NCBI RefSeq assembly: GCF_030272615.1
Contig: NC_081407.1
Span: forward strand, 440,537,213 to 440,601,212
Source of the DNA: Cryptomeria japonica
Lineage: Eukaryota > Streptophyta > Pinopsida > Cupressales > Cupressaceae
Direction of reading: 5' to 3'
Length of the DNA: 64,000 nt
A program made the position numbers and the translations under genes. This document shows, one piece after another, positions 24,587 to 34,117 of this stretch; position 1 is the stretch's first letter; the number at the start of each line of letters is the position of its first letter. The notes below the pieces were generated by a model. That model saw nothing but the letters and a program-made list of their open reading frames with translations. It had not been told where the DNA came from and ran no database searches.

Positions 24587-27395
24587 TTATTCCACCAGTG
24601 ATGTAGAGGTTCTCCACCATATGTCTTTTGATTTTATCAAAAAAAATTTAAGCTTTGAAGCCTTATCTCTGAACACTCTATCATTTCTTTCTTTCCAGAT
24701 TCCCCAACAAATATGAGGTAAAGCAAATCTCCATAACAAAGTAACTGAATTGTTCTTCGAAGGGTGGAACCAGGAATCAAAAACATCTTGGATAGCTACA
24801 TGGAAGACCCATCTGACATTGAAGTTGTCCAGACATCTAGCCCAAATATTAGCAGAGAAGGGATAATGGATAAACATGTGATTAATGGTTTCATCATTCT
24901 GCATACAAAGATGACAAATACTAGGCAGACAAAAACCTCTAGTTTTGATATTGTTAGTCGTCGGGATCTTATTTTGAAGGACAGTCCAGAAAAAATATTA
25001 ATTTTGGGAATAAGTCCTTTCACCCAAGCCTTAGCCCAGCAAGGACTCTCCTGACTAGAATATTGCTAAATATAAGAGAGGAGACAAAAAATTTACCGTC
25101 AGCAGTAAGTTTCCAGATAAGCTGGTCCTCATCATCAACCACCACCATAGAATTCATAATTTTATTCAGATGCTCAAGGGAAGGATCAACAGAGGATAAG
25201 TCCTTCCACTAGCCTAAATTCCAGTAGTTAGGCACAGTGGTACTAAATTTTTCCTTACATTGATCCTGAAACTTGCCCCAATCAGGATTGTCACTAATGG
25301 GAGAGTCTAACAACCAAATGTCTTCCCAGAATTTAATGAAATTACCCTTCACCACCGTCTGTTTCACTCCTTTGACTATTATATCTCTAGTTCTAGTGAT
25401 ATTTTTCCAGATGTTGGAACCAATCGGAATATCTTCAGCCTTGAGGAAACTATGAAGGGTAGGGAGTTGTCTTTTATACTTATTGTCCCATATCAATTTC
25501 CATTCTCCCTCGGTATAATAACCTCTCCATATCTGCTTAGCCATAAGAAACTCAATCATATCTCTAATTCTTCTAAGACTAAGGCCTCCTTTTCTTATAG
25601 GTTTGCACACCTTATCCCATGCAATCAAATACATTCTCTTCTTTTCCTCAACCCCAGTCCAAAGAAAGGTTCTTTGATTTTTTTCAATAGCCTCCGCAAA
25701 CTTAACAAGGATTCTAAAAAGACTGATAGCATAGAGAGGGATACTTTGAAGAGTAGATTTTAGAAGCTGGACCTTTCCCGCTTGGCTGAGAAAAGAGCCT
25801 TTCCATCCAGCTAACTTCTTATGAAATTTATCCACAAGAGCTCCCCAGAAGGTATCAGGAGGCACTTGACATAAAGGGAGCCCAAGATAGGTGGCAGGGA
25901 GATTCCCAATTTGGCTACCCAAAATGTTACTAATATTTGTCTATCTTCTCTTCGGAGTGTTTATGAAATAAGAAAAACATTAAACTAGTTAATCAGTTGA
26001 CCAGTAGCAATCCCATATCTGTCCAAAGCTTTCTTTAAGCTTCTAGAATCTTTCACAGAAGAATTCCCCATAATAATTGAGTCATCCACAAATTGTTGAT
26101 GAGAACAAACTTGGTCAGCAAATGAAGGTTTAAGCCCTCTAAACTCTCCCTTCTCAACTATTTTTCCAATAAATCTACCCAAGCATTCCACCATGATTAT
26201 GAAAAGAACAGAGGAGAGAGGGTCCCCCTATTTGAGACCCCTGGAGGACTTGAAAAAGGGAGAAGGGGACCCATTGACCAACACAAAAAAAGAAGTAGAG
26301 GAAATCAATTGCATAATTAGACTGATGCTTCTAGAACAAAATCCAAAGGTAGAAAGAACAATCTACATAAAGCCCCAGTCAACTCTATCATAGGCTTTAG
26401 ATAAGTCAAGCTTCAAAAAGAAACCTTATTTTTTAGCCCTAGAAAGAGAATGAATGTTCTCATGGACCATGATTATCAAGTCCAAAATTTGCCTCCCAGG
26501 GACAAAACCACTTTGTTGAGGAGATATGATAGAGGGGAGCAAAGTCAGAATTCTAGAGGTCGAGACTTTAGAGATAATCTTGTACAAAGAATTGTAGAGG
26601 TTGATAGGTCTAAAAAGATCCATGGAGTCAGCTCCCATCTTCTTGGGAATAAGAGCAATGAAAGTACCATTCAATTCTTTCAAAACTCTCCTAGCACCAA
26701 AGAATTCTTTCACAGCACTGGAAACATCCCTTCCAACAATATGCCAATACATTTGAAAAAAGAACATAGGGAAACCATCCGGGCCTGGGGCCTTATTACC
26801 TTCAAAAAAGTTGACAGCTTTCAAAATCTCATCACTAGTTGGGATAGCAGTAAGATAGGAGTTCTACCATTGACTTTAAGTTGAGAGATCATGTTGATAG
26901 CCTTGTGTTTTAAAGTGGACATGTAAAAGTATTTGGTGTTTCTATCCTCCTCCTTCAGCCAGATATTTCTCGACCTCTGTTTCCAGAAAGTTTCTTCTTT
27001 GGCTATGATGTCATGATATTTCATAAGAATCTTGTCTTTAGCCTCTCTAGAGACATTGTTGTAGCCATTATTTTGAATCTCATCTTGGATATCTTTCAGA
27101 TCTAAGAGAATGGCGACTTTAGAGACAAAAATGTTCCCAAAGAAGTCCTTATTCCATCTTTTAACATTGTCTTTCACAAACTTCAACTTTTTGACTACCT
27201 TATACATAACATTCCCTTCAACTCTAACCTGCCACAAATCCTTGATTTTGATTTCAAGGTCTGGGTGTTTGGTCCACATTCTTTCAAATATATAAGGGAA
27301 ATGCCTCCTTCCCTGCTTGGGATCAGCAGTAAAAGATATGGGATAATGATCTGACTCGGCCCTGATATGAGCAAATAAAGAACAAAAGTAGGAAT
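24587..27395 (-). pseudogene. LINE ORF2: reverse transcriptase and zf-RVT
   Basis: RT motifs follow in order on the minus strand: linker at 26821-27395; NGTFIALIPKKMGADSMDLF and RPINLYNSLYKIISK (about 26560-26680); QQSGFVPGRQILDLI; LKLDLSKAYDRVDW (near 26390, first catalytic Asp); GDPLSSVLFIIMVE; and QQFVDDSIIMG (near 26085, the catalytic DD pair, with Val where Ala is usual). Then ATYLGLPLCQVPPDTFWGAL and GWKGSFLSQAGKVQLLKSTL (25209-25922). zf-RVT follows at 24587-25023 (MQNDETINHMFIHYPFSANI). Several stops and frame changes separate these pieces, so it cannot give an active polymerase. Confidence 0.92.
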
Positions 27396-27399
27396 TAAA

Positions 27400-28020
27400 C
27401 TAGTCATGAGAGATTAAAGCTCTATCAAGCGTTACCTGAATTAAATCTTCATGACTCCTTCTATTGGTCCAAGTGTATTTAACCCCTTGCAAGTCCAGAT
27501 CATAGAGAGCATGGTTAATGAACTCCATCAAGTCCAATCTGTTGTCCAGATTAGTTTGGCTCCCTCCCTTCTTCTCATTTTCTCTTAGAGGGGTATTGAA
27601 ATCCCCCATGATAATCCAACTATCTTCTGTAAAATTACTTCTAAGCGAGGATAGGTTTCTCCAGAAAACACTTCTACAAGCTTTGGTGTTAGGGGCATAC
27701 ACAATAGTCAAGACCCACAAAGTACCATCTTTCAAATGCTTAAATCTAATACAAGCCAAGTTGTTATCTTGAATCAACACCTCTCCCTTAACATTATTAT
27801 TATTCCAAAAAGTAGCTATACCCCCAAATGCCCCTTTAGAACTACCACCACTAACTTCCCCATTACTGAACATTTTTAGACATTCAACCTTCTCCCTAGA
27901 CATTTTCGTTTCTTGAATCAAAATAATATCCGGGTTTTTGTCTCTACTCATACTTTTTATTAAATCTTGTTTATGAGGATTATTCAATCCTCGTATATTC
28001 TAGGAAATAATCTTCTTGAT
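27400..28020 (-). pseudogene. LINE ORF2: AP-type endonuclease domain
   Basis: The minus frame begins KIKKIIS-stop-NIRGLNNPHKQ, the usual SWNIRGLN start of plant LINE endonucleases with the Trp codon changed to TAG. It continues PDIILIQETKM (catalytic Glu), IIMGDFNTPL (GDFN, catalytic Asp/Asn) and YTWTNRRSHEDLIQVTLDRA (the TW..LDR block). Apart from the TAG and the stop at its end the domain reads intact for 195 codons. It nicks the target DNA for target-primed reverse transcription. Confidence 0.92.
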
Positions 28021-28029
28021 TTTTTGGAA

Positions 28030-29774
28030 ATACCTGCTTCAAAGATGGTTCTTTGAGTACCATCCACTAGATTATTGTTGGTTTCCATGGTCCTCTTCTT
28101 TGCATTTGAATATCTTTCAAGTGATGTGTATTGAGCCCCCACATCCCCTAGTCTACTTATGGTGTTTCTGGTAGTCAGATGGTTGTTATAATAATTATTA
28201 TTATTATTTTATTCTTGCCCTTTCTTTTGTCCTCCGATATTTCTTCCTCCTCCTATTTTGTCCCACTCTTTTTTAGAGCCTTTTTTATGTCTTCTTCATT
28301 TCCCCATATTGGAGCATTTTCCTTTGGGAAGGTCAGCTTGACTTGGGTCGAAGAAGCCAGAGAGATCTTTCTCTAGGATATTATCATGTTGAGCATCTTG
28401 AAACTAGCTTACTCCATTTTATGACCCTGAAGAAATTTCTTCTTTGTTAGGAACATCTCCCTCCTCCTTATTGTCCTTGGTTTGACTGTCTCCCTTATCC
28501 ATCTGACTACTTTCCTGCTTCTCACTCTCAACTATATTTTGATATGTCGTGTCCTTTTGGTTATTTAGGTAGTTGCATTTTGAGTTCTTCTCTCCATCAT
28601 TACAATCCCTTCCACTTTTCTCCTTCTCATTTCCTAATGAGAAATATTATCTTGCACTCCATCCACCGTTTCATTTCCTGATCCCCTGGCTAATTCCTCC
28701 TCATTTCTTCTAATCTGGGATTGTTTCTCCTAATCCGAACCATCAAAAGGAAAATCTTTCAAATATTTTTCTATATTATTATTTGGGTTCATTTCCACCT
28801 TTTTCCAAACCCTATCTTGGGTTTGAGGTTTGGATTCTTTGTTTGGGCATTTTTTAGCCCAATGCCCAACTCTCTAACAGTGAAAATAGGCAAAGGGAAT
28901 AGATTCATAAATGAGTTTTTGCACCCATTTGCTAAGTTTTGAATCTATCTCTATCTCCTCTGGCATATCTGTATCAGGCCCAACCCCTACACAGATTCTA
29001 GCATAAATGCATCTTCTTCTGGACGTCGTCACCGGGTCAATGGAGAGAAGCTCCCTGAAAGCATTAGCTATCCCAAAAAACACATCTTCCTCCCAATATT
29101 CCATTGGAAGACCTGGAAGCTTTATCCAAACAGGTACTTGGACCACAAACTCATCATCTAGAATCGAGTTAGGGTACCATTTCTTGATATACATTATATA
29201 TTTACCTTTCGTCCAGGTTCCATTGCAAAGGATTTGTCTACGGTCTTCCTCACATGAGAAGGAAAAGGAGAGACAACCTTTATTCATAGCTACCACATCC
29301 ACCTGGCCTTTCACATTCCATTTTCTCTTAATGAATCTGCAAACAATCTCAATGTTAGGTCTTGCCCCAATGAATTTGCCTATCAAGGTACTTTCCATTC
29401 GAGCAATATTACGATTTATAATTTGATCAGGAATGGAAATGGCGTACTTTCCCTAAGGAATATTCGAGATATTTTCAACAGGAGGCAAAGTCGACTTACC
29501 TTTAGGTTTGATGCCAAACAGAGAAAACCATTTACCGATCTTCCCAGGCCTATCACTGTCCAAGGGTCCACGTGATCTGGGACCCCCACCTGGGTCCCTT
29601 GAATCCAAAGGGGCATTGGGTTCCATACCTTCTGATCCATCCCCCTCCAAAGGACTGGAGAATCCACCTGCTACATGTTGCTCTAGGTCTTCCACCCAAA
29701 AAATTTGAATTTTGGGCTTGTCCATTCCCCTTGTCCGCTTCGCTCCACTCCATTTTGGCTCTAGAACTATCCAT
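28030..29774 (-). pseudogene. LINE ORF1: DUF4283-like RNA-binding protein with zinc-knuckle remnant
   Basis: The ATG at 29774-29772 (MDSSRAKMEWSEAD) is followed by frame shifts into a Pro/Gly-rich stretch (29453-29725). A DUF4283-type region comes next at 28874-29430: NIEIVCRFIKRKWNVKG, RQILCNGTWTKGKYIMYIKKW and VQVPVWIKLPGLPMEYW. This fold is the N-terminal RNA-binding part of ORF1p in plant L1 elements. Then YFHC-stop-RVGHWAKKCPN near 28840-28880 is a CCHC knuckle whose first Cys reads Tyr and which contains a TAG. The rest to about 28030 is charged and interrupted by stops. ORF1p binds the LINE RNA; this copy cannot. Confidence 0.85.
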
Positions 29775-30060
29775 ATTGTTGATCATTATGATAGAATGTT
29801 GTTAAGTAGTGATGTTAAAACACCCTAGGGAATAATTGTGTTGCATGAGCATATTTGAACTATATTAATGTTAGAAGGTTTAATCCACTTGCGTAAAATG
29901 TATTTATGATGTTCTATACAATGTTTCATGTGTTCTTGCAATTGGATAAGGTTGTATTGATGTATGTTAACATTGGATTAATGTAATGGATGTTTTTTAA
30001 AAAAAAATTGTTAGTAATTTTTAGATTGTTTCTCTTGGGTATTTGGGTGGGCATTACATC

Positions 30061-30073
30061 TGGTATCAGAGCC
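30061..30073 (+). other. Y primer binding site (tRNA-iMet)
   Basis: TGGTATCAGAGCC begins two bases after the 5' LTR. It is the standard complement of the initiator tRNA-Met 3' end used by plant chromoviruses and many copia elements. Confidence 0.95.
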
Positions 30074-30233
30074 CATGTTCATACATTGGGTACTCTAGTT
30101 TCATATGAATCCATTCTATGAGTTAGCATATGTTAGCATATGGTATCCCAGTGGTGTATCCCTGCTTGTTATTCTTTTCCTTATTTGCCCTAGATTTTAG
30201 ATCATAGACTCTTTTGCATCTTGGATAGCCAAG

Positions 30234-31490
30234 ATGCCTACTAGAGGTAGAGGTCATGGCCGCAGTCATGGTGGTTGCATGGGTACTCGTCGGAATCCTC
30301 TCCCTGAGGTTTCTGAAGAGTCACACCACGAGCAGCAGCAGCAGCAGGATCAACAACATGAGGTGGAGAAACAACATTATCGAGGAGGTGGTGATGTAAT
30401 TCCACAACTACGACACTTCAAAATCTTCTTGATCGTCTAGGTCTAGGGCAGGAGGAAAATCATCAAGAGGAGTCTCATCATTCGGGCCATGAGGATAGAG
30501 TTGTGTATTAGGAGCATGAGAGGGAGAGTTCACGTTCACCTCGTAGGAGAGTAGATGTTGTAGAGAATCAGAATGCAGCTACAACTGGTCATATGAGAGA
30601 CCTCCTTAGCGCTTGTCCCCCTACTTTTGATGGGTTTGCCAGTGGATTGGAGGTAAAGACTTGGTTGCTTGACTTGGGTAGGTGTTTTTCCATGCACCCG
30701 TATAGCAGTAACACCAAGGCCAAGTGTACGATTATGCATCTTTGAGATTTCACTTCCATGTGGTGGTGTACGGAGGAGCAAAAGCTCCATTTGGATATTG
30801 CGATACTTTTGTGGGAATTATTCCTTAAGCGATTTCGTGCTCGTTTTATGTCAGATCTTTGGAGACAGTGTAGGGCTGATGAGTTCCATGATTTAAGGCA
30901 GCGGGGTATGACAGTTGGGCAGGATGAGAAGAAATTTTTTGAGCTTAGACAATACTTTGGGATTGCAGATGATGATGCGATGCTTGTGCAACATTTTAAT
31001 AGGGGTCTTAATGACCACATTGGTGGTGATGTTCGGGTTCTTGAACCCAAGTCTATGGAGATAGAGGTGGAGAAGGCCCATTTGATTGAGGAGAAGTTGT
31101 CTTTTGCATCAAGAGGCTCTATAGGTATGCAGACTAGTAGTGTTCCAGCTTTAGGATCAATTGTGAGAGGTGCTCAGTCACAGTTTTTAGGACAGGCTAG
31201 GAGTTATCCTTCCTATTCCCGAGGTGGTCAGTGATATCGGAAGAAGAACTTTTAGGGTCCTAACTTTACACGTGGAGCTAGATAACAACAGGATAGGGAT
31301 CATGGCAGACAATATGATAGACGACTAATTTCCTCTGAGCCATCTCAGAGTGTTCAGTAGTCTAGTAGAGGCAGTGTGCAACAGTCTAGTGCCCCACCAG
31401 TTGCACGAGGTTTCACCAGAGGGAGTTGTTTCTCTTGTGACAAGTTGGATCACTATGCATCTCAGTGTCCTTATAGGCCCACACAAATGT
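30234..31490 (+). pseudogene. gag: Y gag (capsid, nucleocapsid)
   Basis: ATG at 30234 begins MPTRGRGHGRSHGG, the Arg/Gly-rich start typical of Tekay/Del gag, followed by a Gln-rich stretch. After a stop and frame changes the capsid region reads PPTFDGFASGLEVKTWLLDL, then (30758-31234) FLKRFRARFMSDLWRQCRAD and DEKKFFELRQYF, the retrotrans_gag core. A complete CCHC knuckle lies at 31427-31468 (CFSCDKLDHYASQC). Stops at about 30440, 30743 and 31234 disable it. The product would package the element RNA in virus-like particles in the cytoplasm. Confidence 0.9.
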
Positions 31491-31523
31491 CAGGATAGAG
31501 ACCCAGAACTTCAAAGCCCATAG

Positions 31524-31966
31524 TTGGTGATACAGGTAGATCCCATCGTGTGTGTGGTGGTTGATAACCGTCAGGCTGATCATCAAAGCATTGTTGTTGA
31601 GACTACATGTGAGATAGGTGGTATCTCTTGCTCAGTATTGTTTTATTTTGGTGCTACTGATTCTTTTATTTCCTCTTCTTTAGTAGAGAAATGCGGTCTT
31701 GTTGTGGCAAAGCAGGCTGATAGGTGGCAGGTTGAGTTGGCCACGGGATCCAAGATGGTTGTGGATTCCCTTGTGCATGGTTGTGTTTTGGAGCTGGGTG
31801 TGCTCTCTACCATGGTTGATCTTCATGTGATATCTTTGGGATCCTATGGAGTGGTTTTAGGTATGGATTGTCTTGAGTCCCATCACGATAGGATTGATTG
31901 TCGAGGTAAGAGAGTGCAGTGTTTGGATGATAGCGAGAAGAGTGTGGAAATAGTAGGTATTTAGTG
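31524..31966 (+). pseudogene. Y aspartic protease
   Basis: An open frame of 146 codons holds the retropepsin fold of gypsy elements: CSVLFYFGATDSFISSSLVE, where the catalytic D-S-G-A reads Y-F-G-A, and LGSYGVVLGMDCLESHHDRI (the ILGMDWL block, with Trp read as Cys). Loss of the catalytic Asp makes the domain inactive even where the frame is open. It would process the gag-pol polyprotein. Confidence 0.88.
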
Positions 31967-31982
31967 ACCTATCTCTCTTCGC

Positions 31983-32980
31983 ATGATTTCCATAATGCAG
32001 ATGAAGCGTTGTGTGCGCAAGGGTTGTCAACTTCTTGCAGTTAGAGTGGATGAGTTGGATGAGGGTGAGAGTAGGGATTATGTCTTTTCTTTTCATCCTA
32101 TTTTGCAGGAGTTTTCATATGTGTTCTTGAGTGAGATTCTAGGTATGTCGCCTAAGCGCGACATTGATTTCAAGACTTATCGGATGACCACTCAAGAGTT
32201 GAGTGAGTTGAGATTGTAGCTTGAGGATTTATTGGAAAAGGGATTCATTTGGCCTAGTGTTTCACCTTGGGGTGTGTCGATGTTGTTTTTGAAGAAGAAG
32301 GATGGGTCTCTTCAATTGTGCATCGATTATAGACAGTTGAATAAGGTGATGGTGAAGAACTGTTATCCTTTGCCAAGGATCGATGATTTGTTTGATTGAA
32401 TCAAGGATGTGAAGGTCTTCTCTAAGATAGACCTCAAATCTGGGTATCATTAGTTGCATATTCATGAGGCAGACATTCATTACACAACATTTCGCATGAG
32501 GTATGGCTATTATGAGTTCACAGTGGTGCCATTTGGGTTGATGAATGCTCCATCAATTTTCATGAGCTTGATGAATGAAGTGTTCAGGACCTATCTTGAC
32601 ATATTTTTTCTCATGTTCCTAAATGATATTTTAATTTATTCGAGGATAGAGGAGGAGCACGAGAAGCATACACAGCTAGTCTTATAGTGTCTCCATGAGA
32701 ATCAGTTGTACGCCAATGTGGCTAAGTGTGATTTTTTCTAGACCGAGGTGAAATACCTTGTCTATGTCATTTCAGGAGAGGGTATCGTAGTGGATCCCTC
32801 TAAGATTTAGGCGATTGTGGATTGGCTAGCACCCACTAATGTGGGTGAGGTATGCAATTTTATGGGTTTTGCAGGCTATTATCGCCGGTTTGTTTAGGAT
32901 TTCTCTAGGATTGCATATCCTATCACTTCTCTTCAAAGGAAAGGGAAGAAGTTAATTTAGTCAGAGCGATGTGAGATAGC
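31983..32980 (+). pseudogene. Y reverse transcriptase
   Basis: Ty3-gypsy RT blocks are in order: [20 protein letters not shown] and [18 protein letters not shown] (near 32235-32345), FSKIDLKSGYH (first catalytic Asp), YEFTVVPFGLMNAPSIFMSL and FLNDILIYSR (near 32620-32645), where the usual FVDDIL has Asp changed to Asn. It goes on with TEVKYLVYVISGEGI and FMGFAGYYRRFV. In-frame stops occur at about 32217, 32398, 32453, 32686, 32740, 32807, 32896 and 32957. All are TAG or TGA. Confidence 0.92.
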
Positions 32981-32984
32981 TTTT

Positions 32985-33783
32985 CGGATTTTGAAGGAGC
33001 GTTTGACTAGTGCACCTATCTTAGTAGTTCCAGATCCTTTGGGTGACTTTGTGGTTTGCACAGATGCATCTTTGGAGGGCCTTGGAGCAATTCTCATGCA
33101 GGATGGATGTGTGATTTCCTATGAGTCACATAAGCTCAAAGATCATGAGTTGAACTACCCTACTCATGATCTAGAGTGAGCGAAAGTTATTCATGCATTG
33201 GTTAGATGGAGGCAATTCCTTCTTGTGCATCGATTTGAGTTGCATAGCGATCATCGCAGTTTGCAGTATATCTTCACGCAGCCGAATCTAAATTTTTTAA
33301 ATTTTTTTTAAAACTATGCCTGGTAAACTTTTTAACGTGACTGGTGATGCTGGCACAACACACCCTCCGGCTCCAAGTGAACGCTTTTGACCCAGATCTA
33401 TGAACCGGTGAGGCCACAAATGGGAGACCTCATCTCCACACTTCACTTGTTCAAATCTGTGAGCACAATGGCCCAATGAAGGCACGAGGCCTTGCAAACA
33501 CAATGGCCTAGTAGGGATTTGAACCTTGGTGGCCACTTCACCAATGAAGTGTTTAAACCGTGACACTACATGCCCAAAGACACCAAATCTGAATGTTAGG
33601 CAATGGCGTTGGATGGAGTTTTTGTGCGAGTATGACTTCGAGGTGAGGTACATACAGGGTAAGGAGAATGTGGTAGTAGATGCATTGAGTCACAGGAGGC
33701 ATGAGGTATCAACAGTGGTTCTCAGTGTTGATTTGAGGAGTTGTATTCTTAGTGCACTTCCAAAAGATGCTTGGTATCAATAG
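32985..33783 (+). pseudogene. Y RNase H (split by a SINE)
   Basis: [20 protein letters not shown] then [19 protein letters not shown] (catalytic Asp of the RNase H fold) and [11 protein letters not shown] (catalytic Glu), a TGA at 33177, then LLVHRFELHSDHRSLQYIFT (the DH block). The SINE 33294-33585 interrupts the Q-P-N-L-N motif, and the frame resumes as NVRQWRWMEFLCEYDFEVRY and GKENVVVDALSHR. It would degrade the RNA strand during reverse transcription. Confidence 0.92.
33294..33585 (-). mobile_element. tRNA-derived SINE in Y RNase H
   Basis: A 292-bp insertion splits the gypsy RNase H frame. The flanks AATCTAAAT (33285-33293) and AATCTGAAT (33586-33594) are the TSD. The minus strand has a pol III B box GGTTCAAATCC (33525-33515), an A-box-like TAGTGTCACGG (33568-33558) about 32 bp upstream, and an A-rich 3' tail (T-rich on the plus strand at 33294-33315). 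The head is tRNA-related; I cannot name the tRNA or the family. Confidence 0.82.
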
Positions 33784-34117
33784 GTTAGAGAGGAGATTGC
33801 TTCAGGAAGGCCTTTGGATGGCAGTTATATGAGATATTCACTAGATTTTGATGGCCTTCTTCATTATCTGGGACGTATCTATGTTCCACCATCAGATGGT
33901 CTTTGAGCATTGATACTATCAAAGGCTCATCGTGCACCTTACTTGGCACATCCAGGTGTCAAGAAGATGCACGTGAATTTGTGACAGCTATATCATTGGG
34001 AAGGCATGAGGAGAGATAGTGGATAATGTCTCATGTTGCTTACAGTGTCAATGCATGAAGGTAGAGCACCGACATCTAGCAGGTTTGTTGCAATCGAACC
34101 TGATTCTGGAGTGGAAA
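33784..34117 (+). pseudogene. Y integrase, zinc-binding N-terminal part
   Basis: Continues pol after a TAG at 33781. LLHYLGRIYVPPSDGL, then AHRAPYLAHPGVKKMHVNL-stop-QLYHW gives the His pair, and CCLQCQCMKVEHRHLAGLLQ gives the Cys pair of the HHCC zinc finger, with extra Cys and TGA codons at 33903 and 33981. It ends at LEWK, where CACTA is inserted; the next codon of the frame is at 45066. Confidence 0.88.

Larger units (their letters stand above)
21934..29784 (-). mobile_element. Near full-length plant L1-type LINE with three ORFs, in Y's 5' LTR
   Basis: A perfect 16-bp TSD, ATTATGATAGAATGTT, lies at 21918-21933 and 29785-29800. On the minus strand the order is ORF1 (RNA-binding protein with CCHC remnant), ORF2 (endonuclease, RT, zf-RVT, RNase H), then an additional ORF3 (23971 down to about 22150) and a 3' UTR. 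The element is 7851 bp, longer than usual for plant L1 because of ORF3. The 5' UTR before the ORF1 ATG is only 10 nt, so the copy may be slightly 5'-truncated. No clear poly-A tail is seen at the 3' end. Premature stops and frameshifts occur in all three ORFs. Confidence 0.93.
17614..30058 (+). repeat. Y 5' LTR (about 4.58 kb, interrupted by LINE 21934-29784)
   Basis: Starts TCTAGTGTCC (the 3' LTR and solo LTR show TGTAGTG, so TG has mutated to TC) and ends GGGCATTACA at 30058, two bases before the primer site. Without the LINE and one TSD copy it is 4578 bp. It shares blocks with the 3' LTR (46147-47550) and with the solo LTR. Small ORFs in it lie in LTR DNA and have no domain. Confidence 0.92.

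Noticed and set aside
28874..29805. Plus-strand ORFs opposite LINE ORF1 (for example 29007-29426)
   Set aside because: The minus strand holds the DUF4283 region and zinc-knuckle remnant, so these are antisense shadows.
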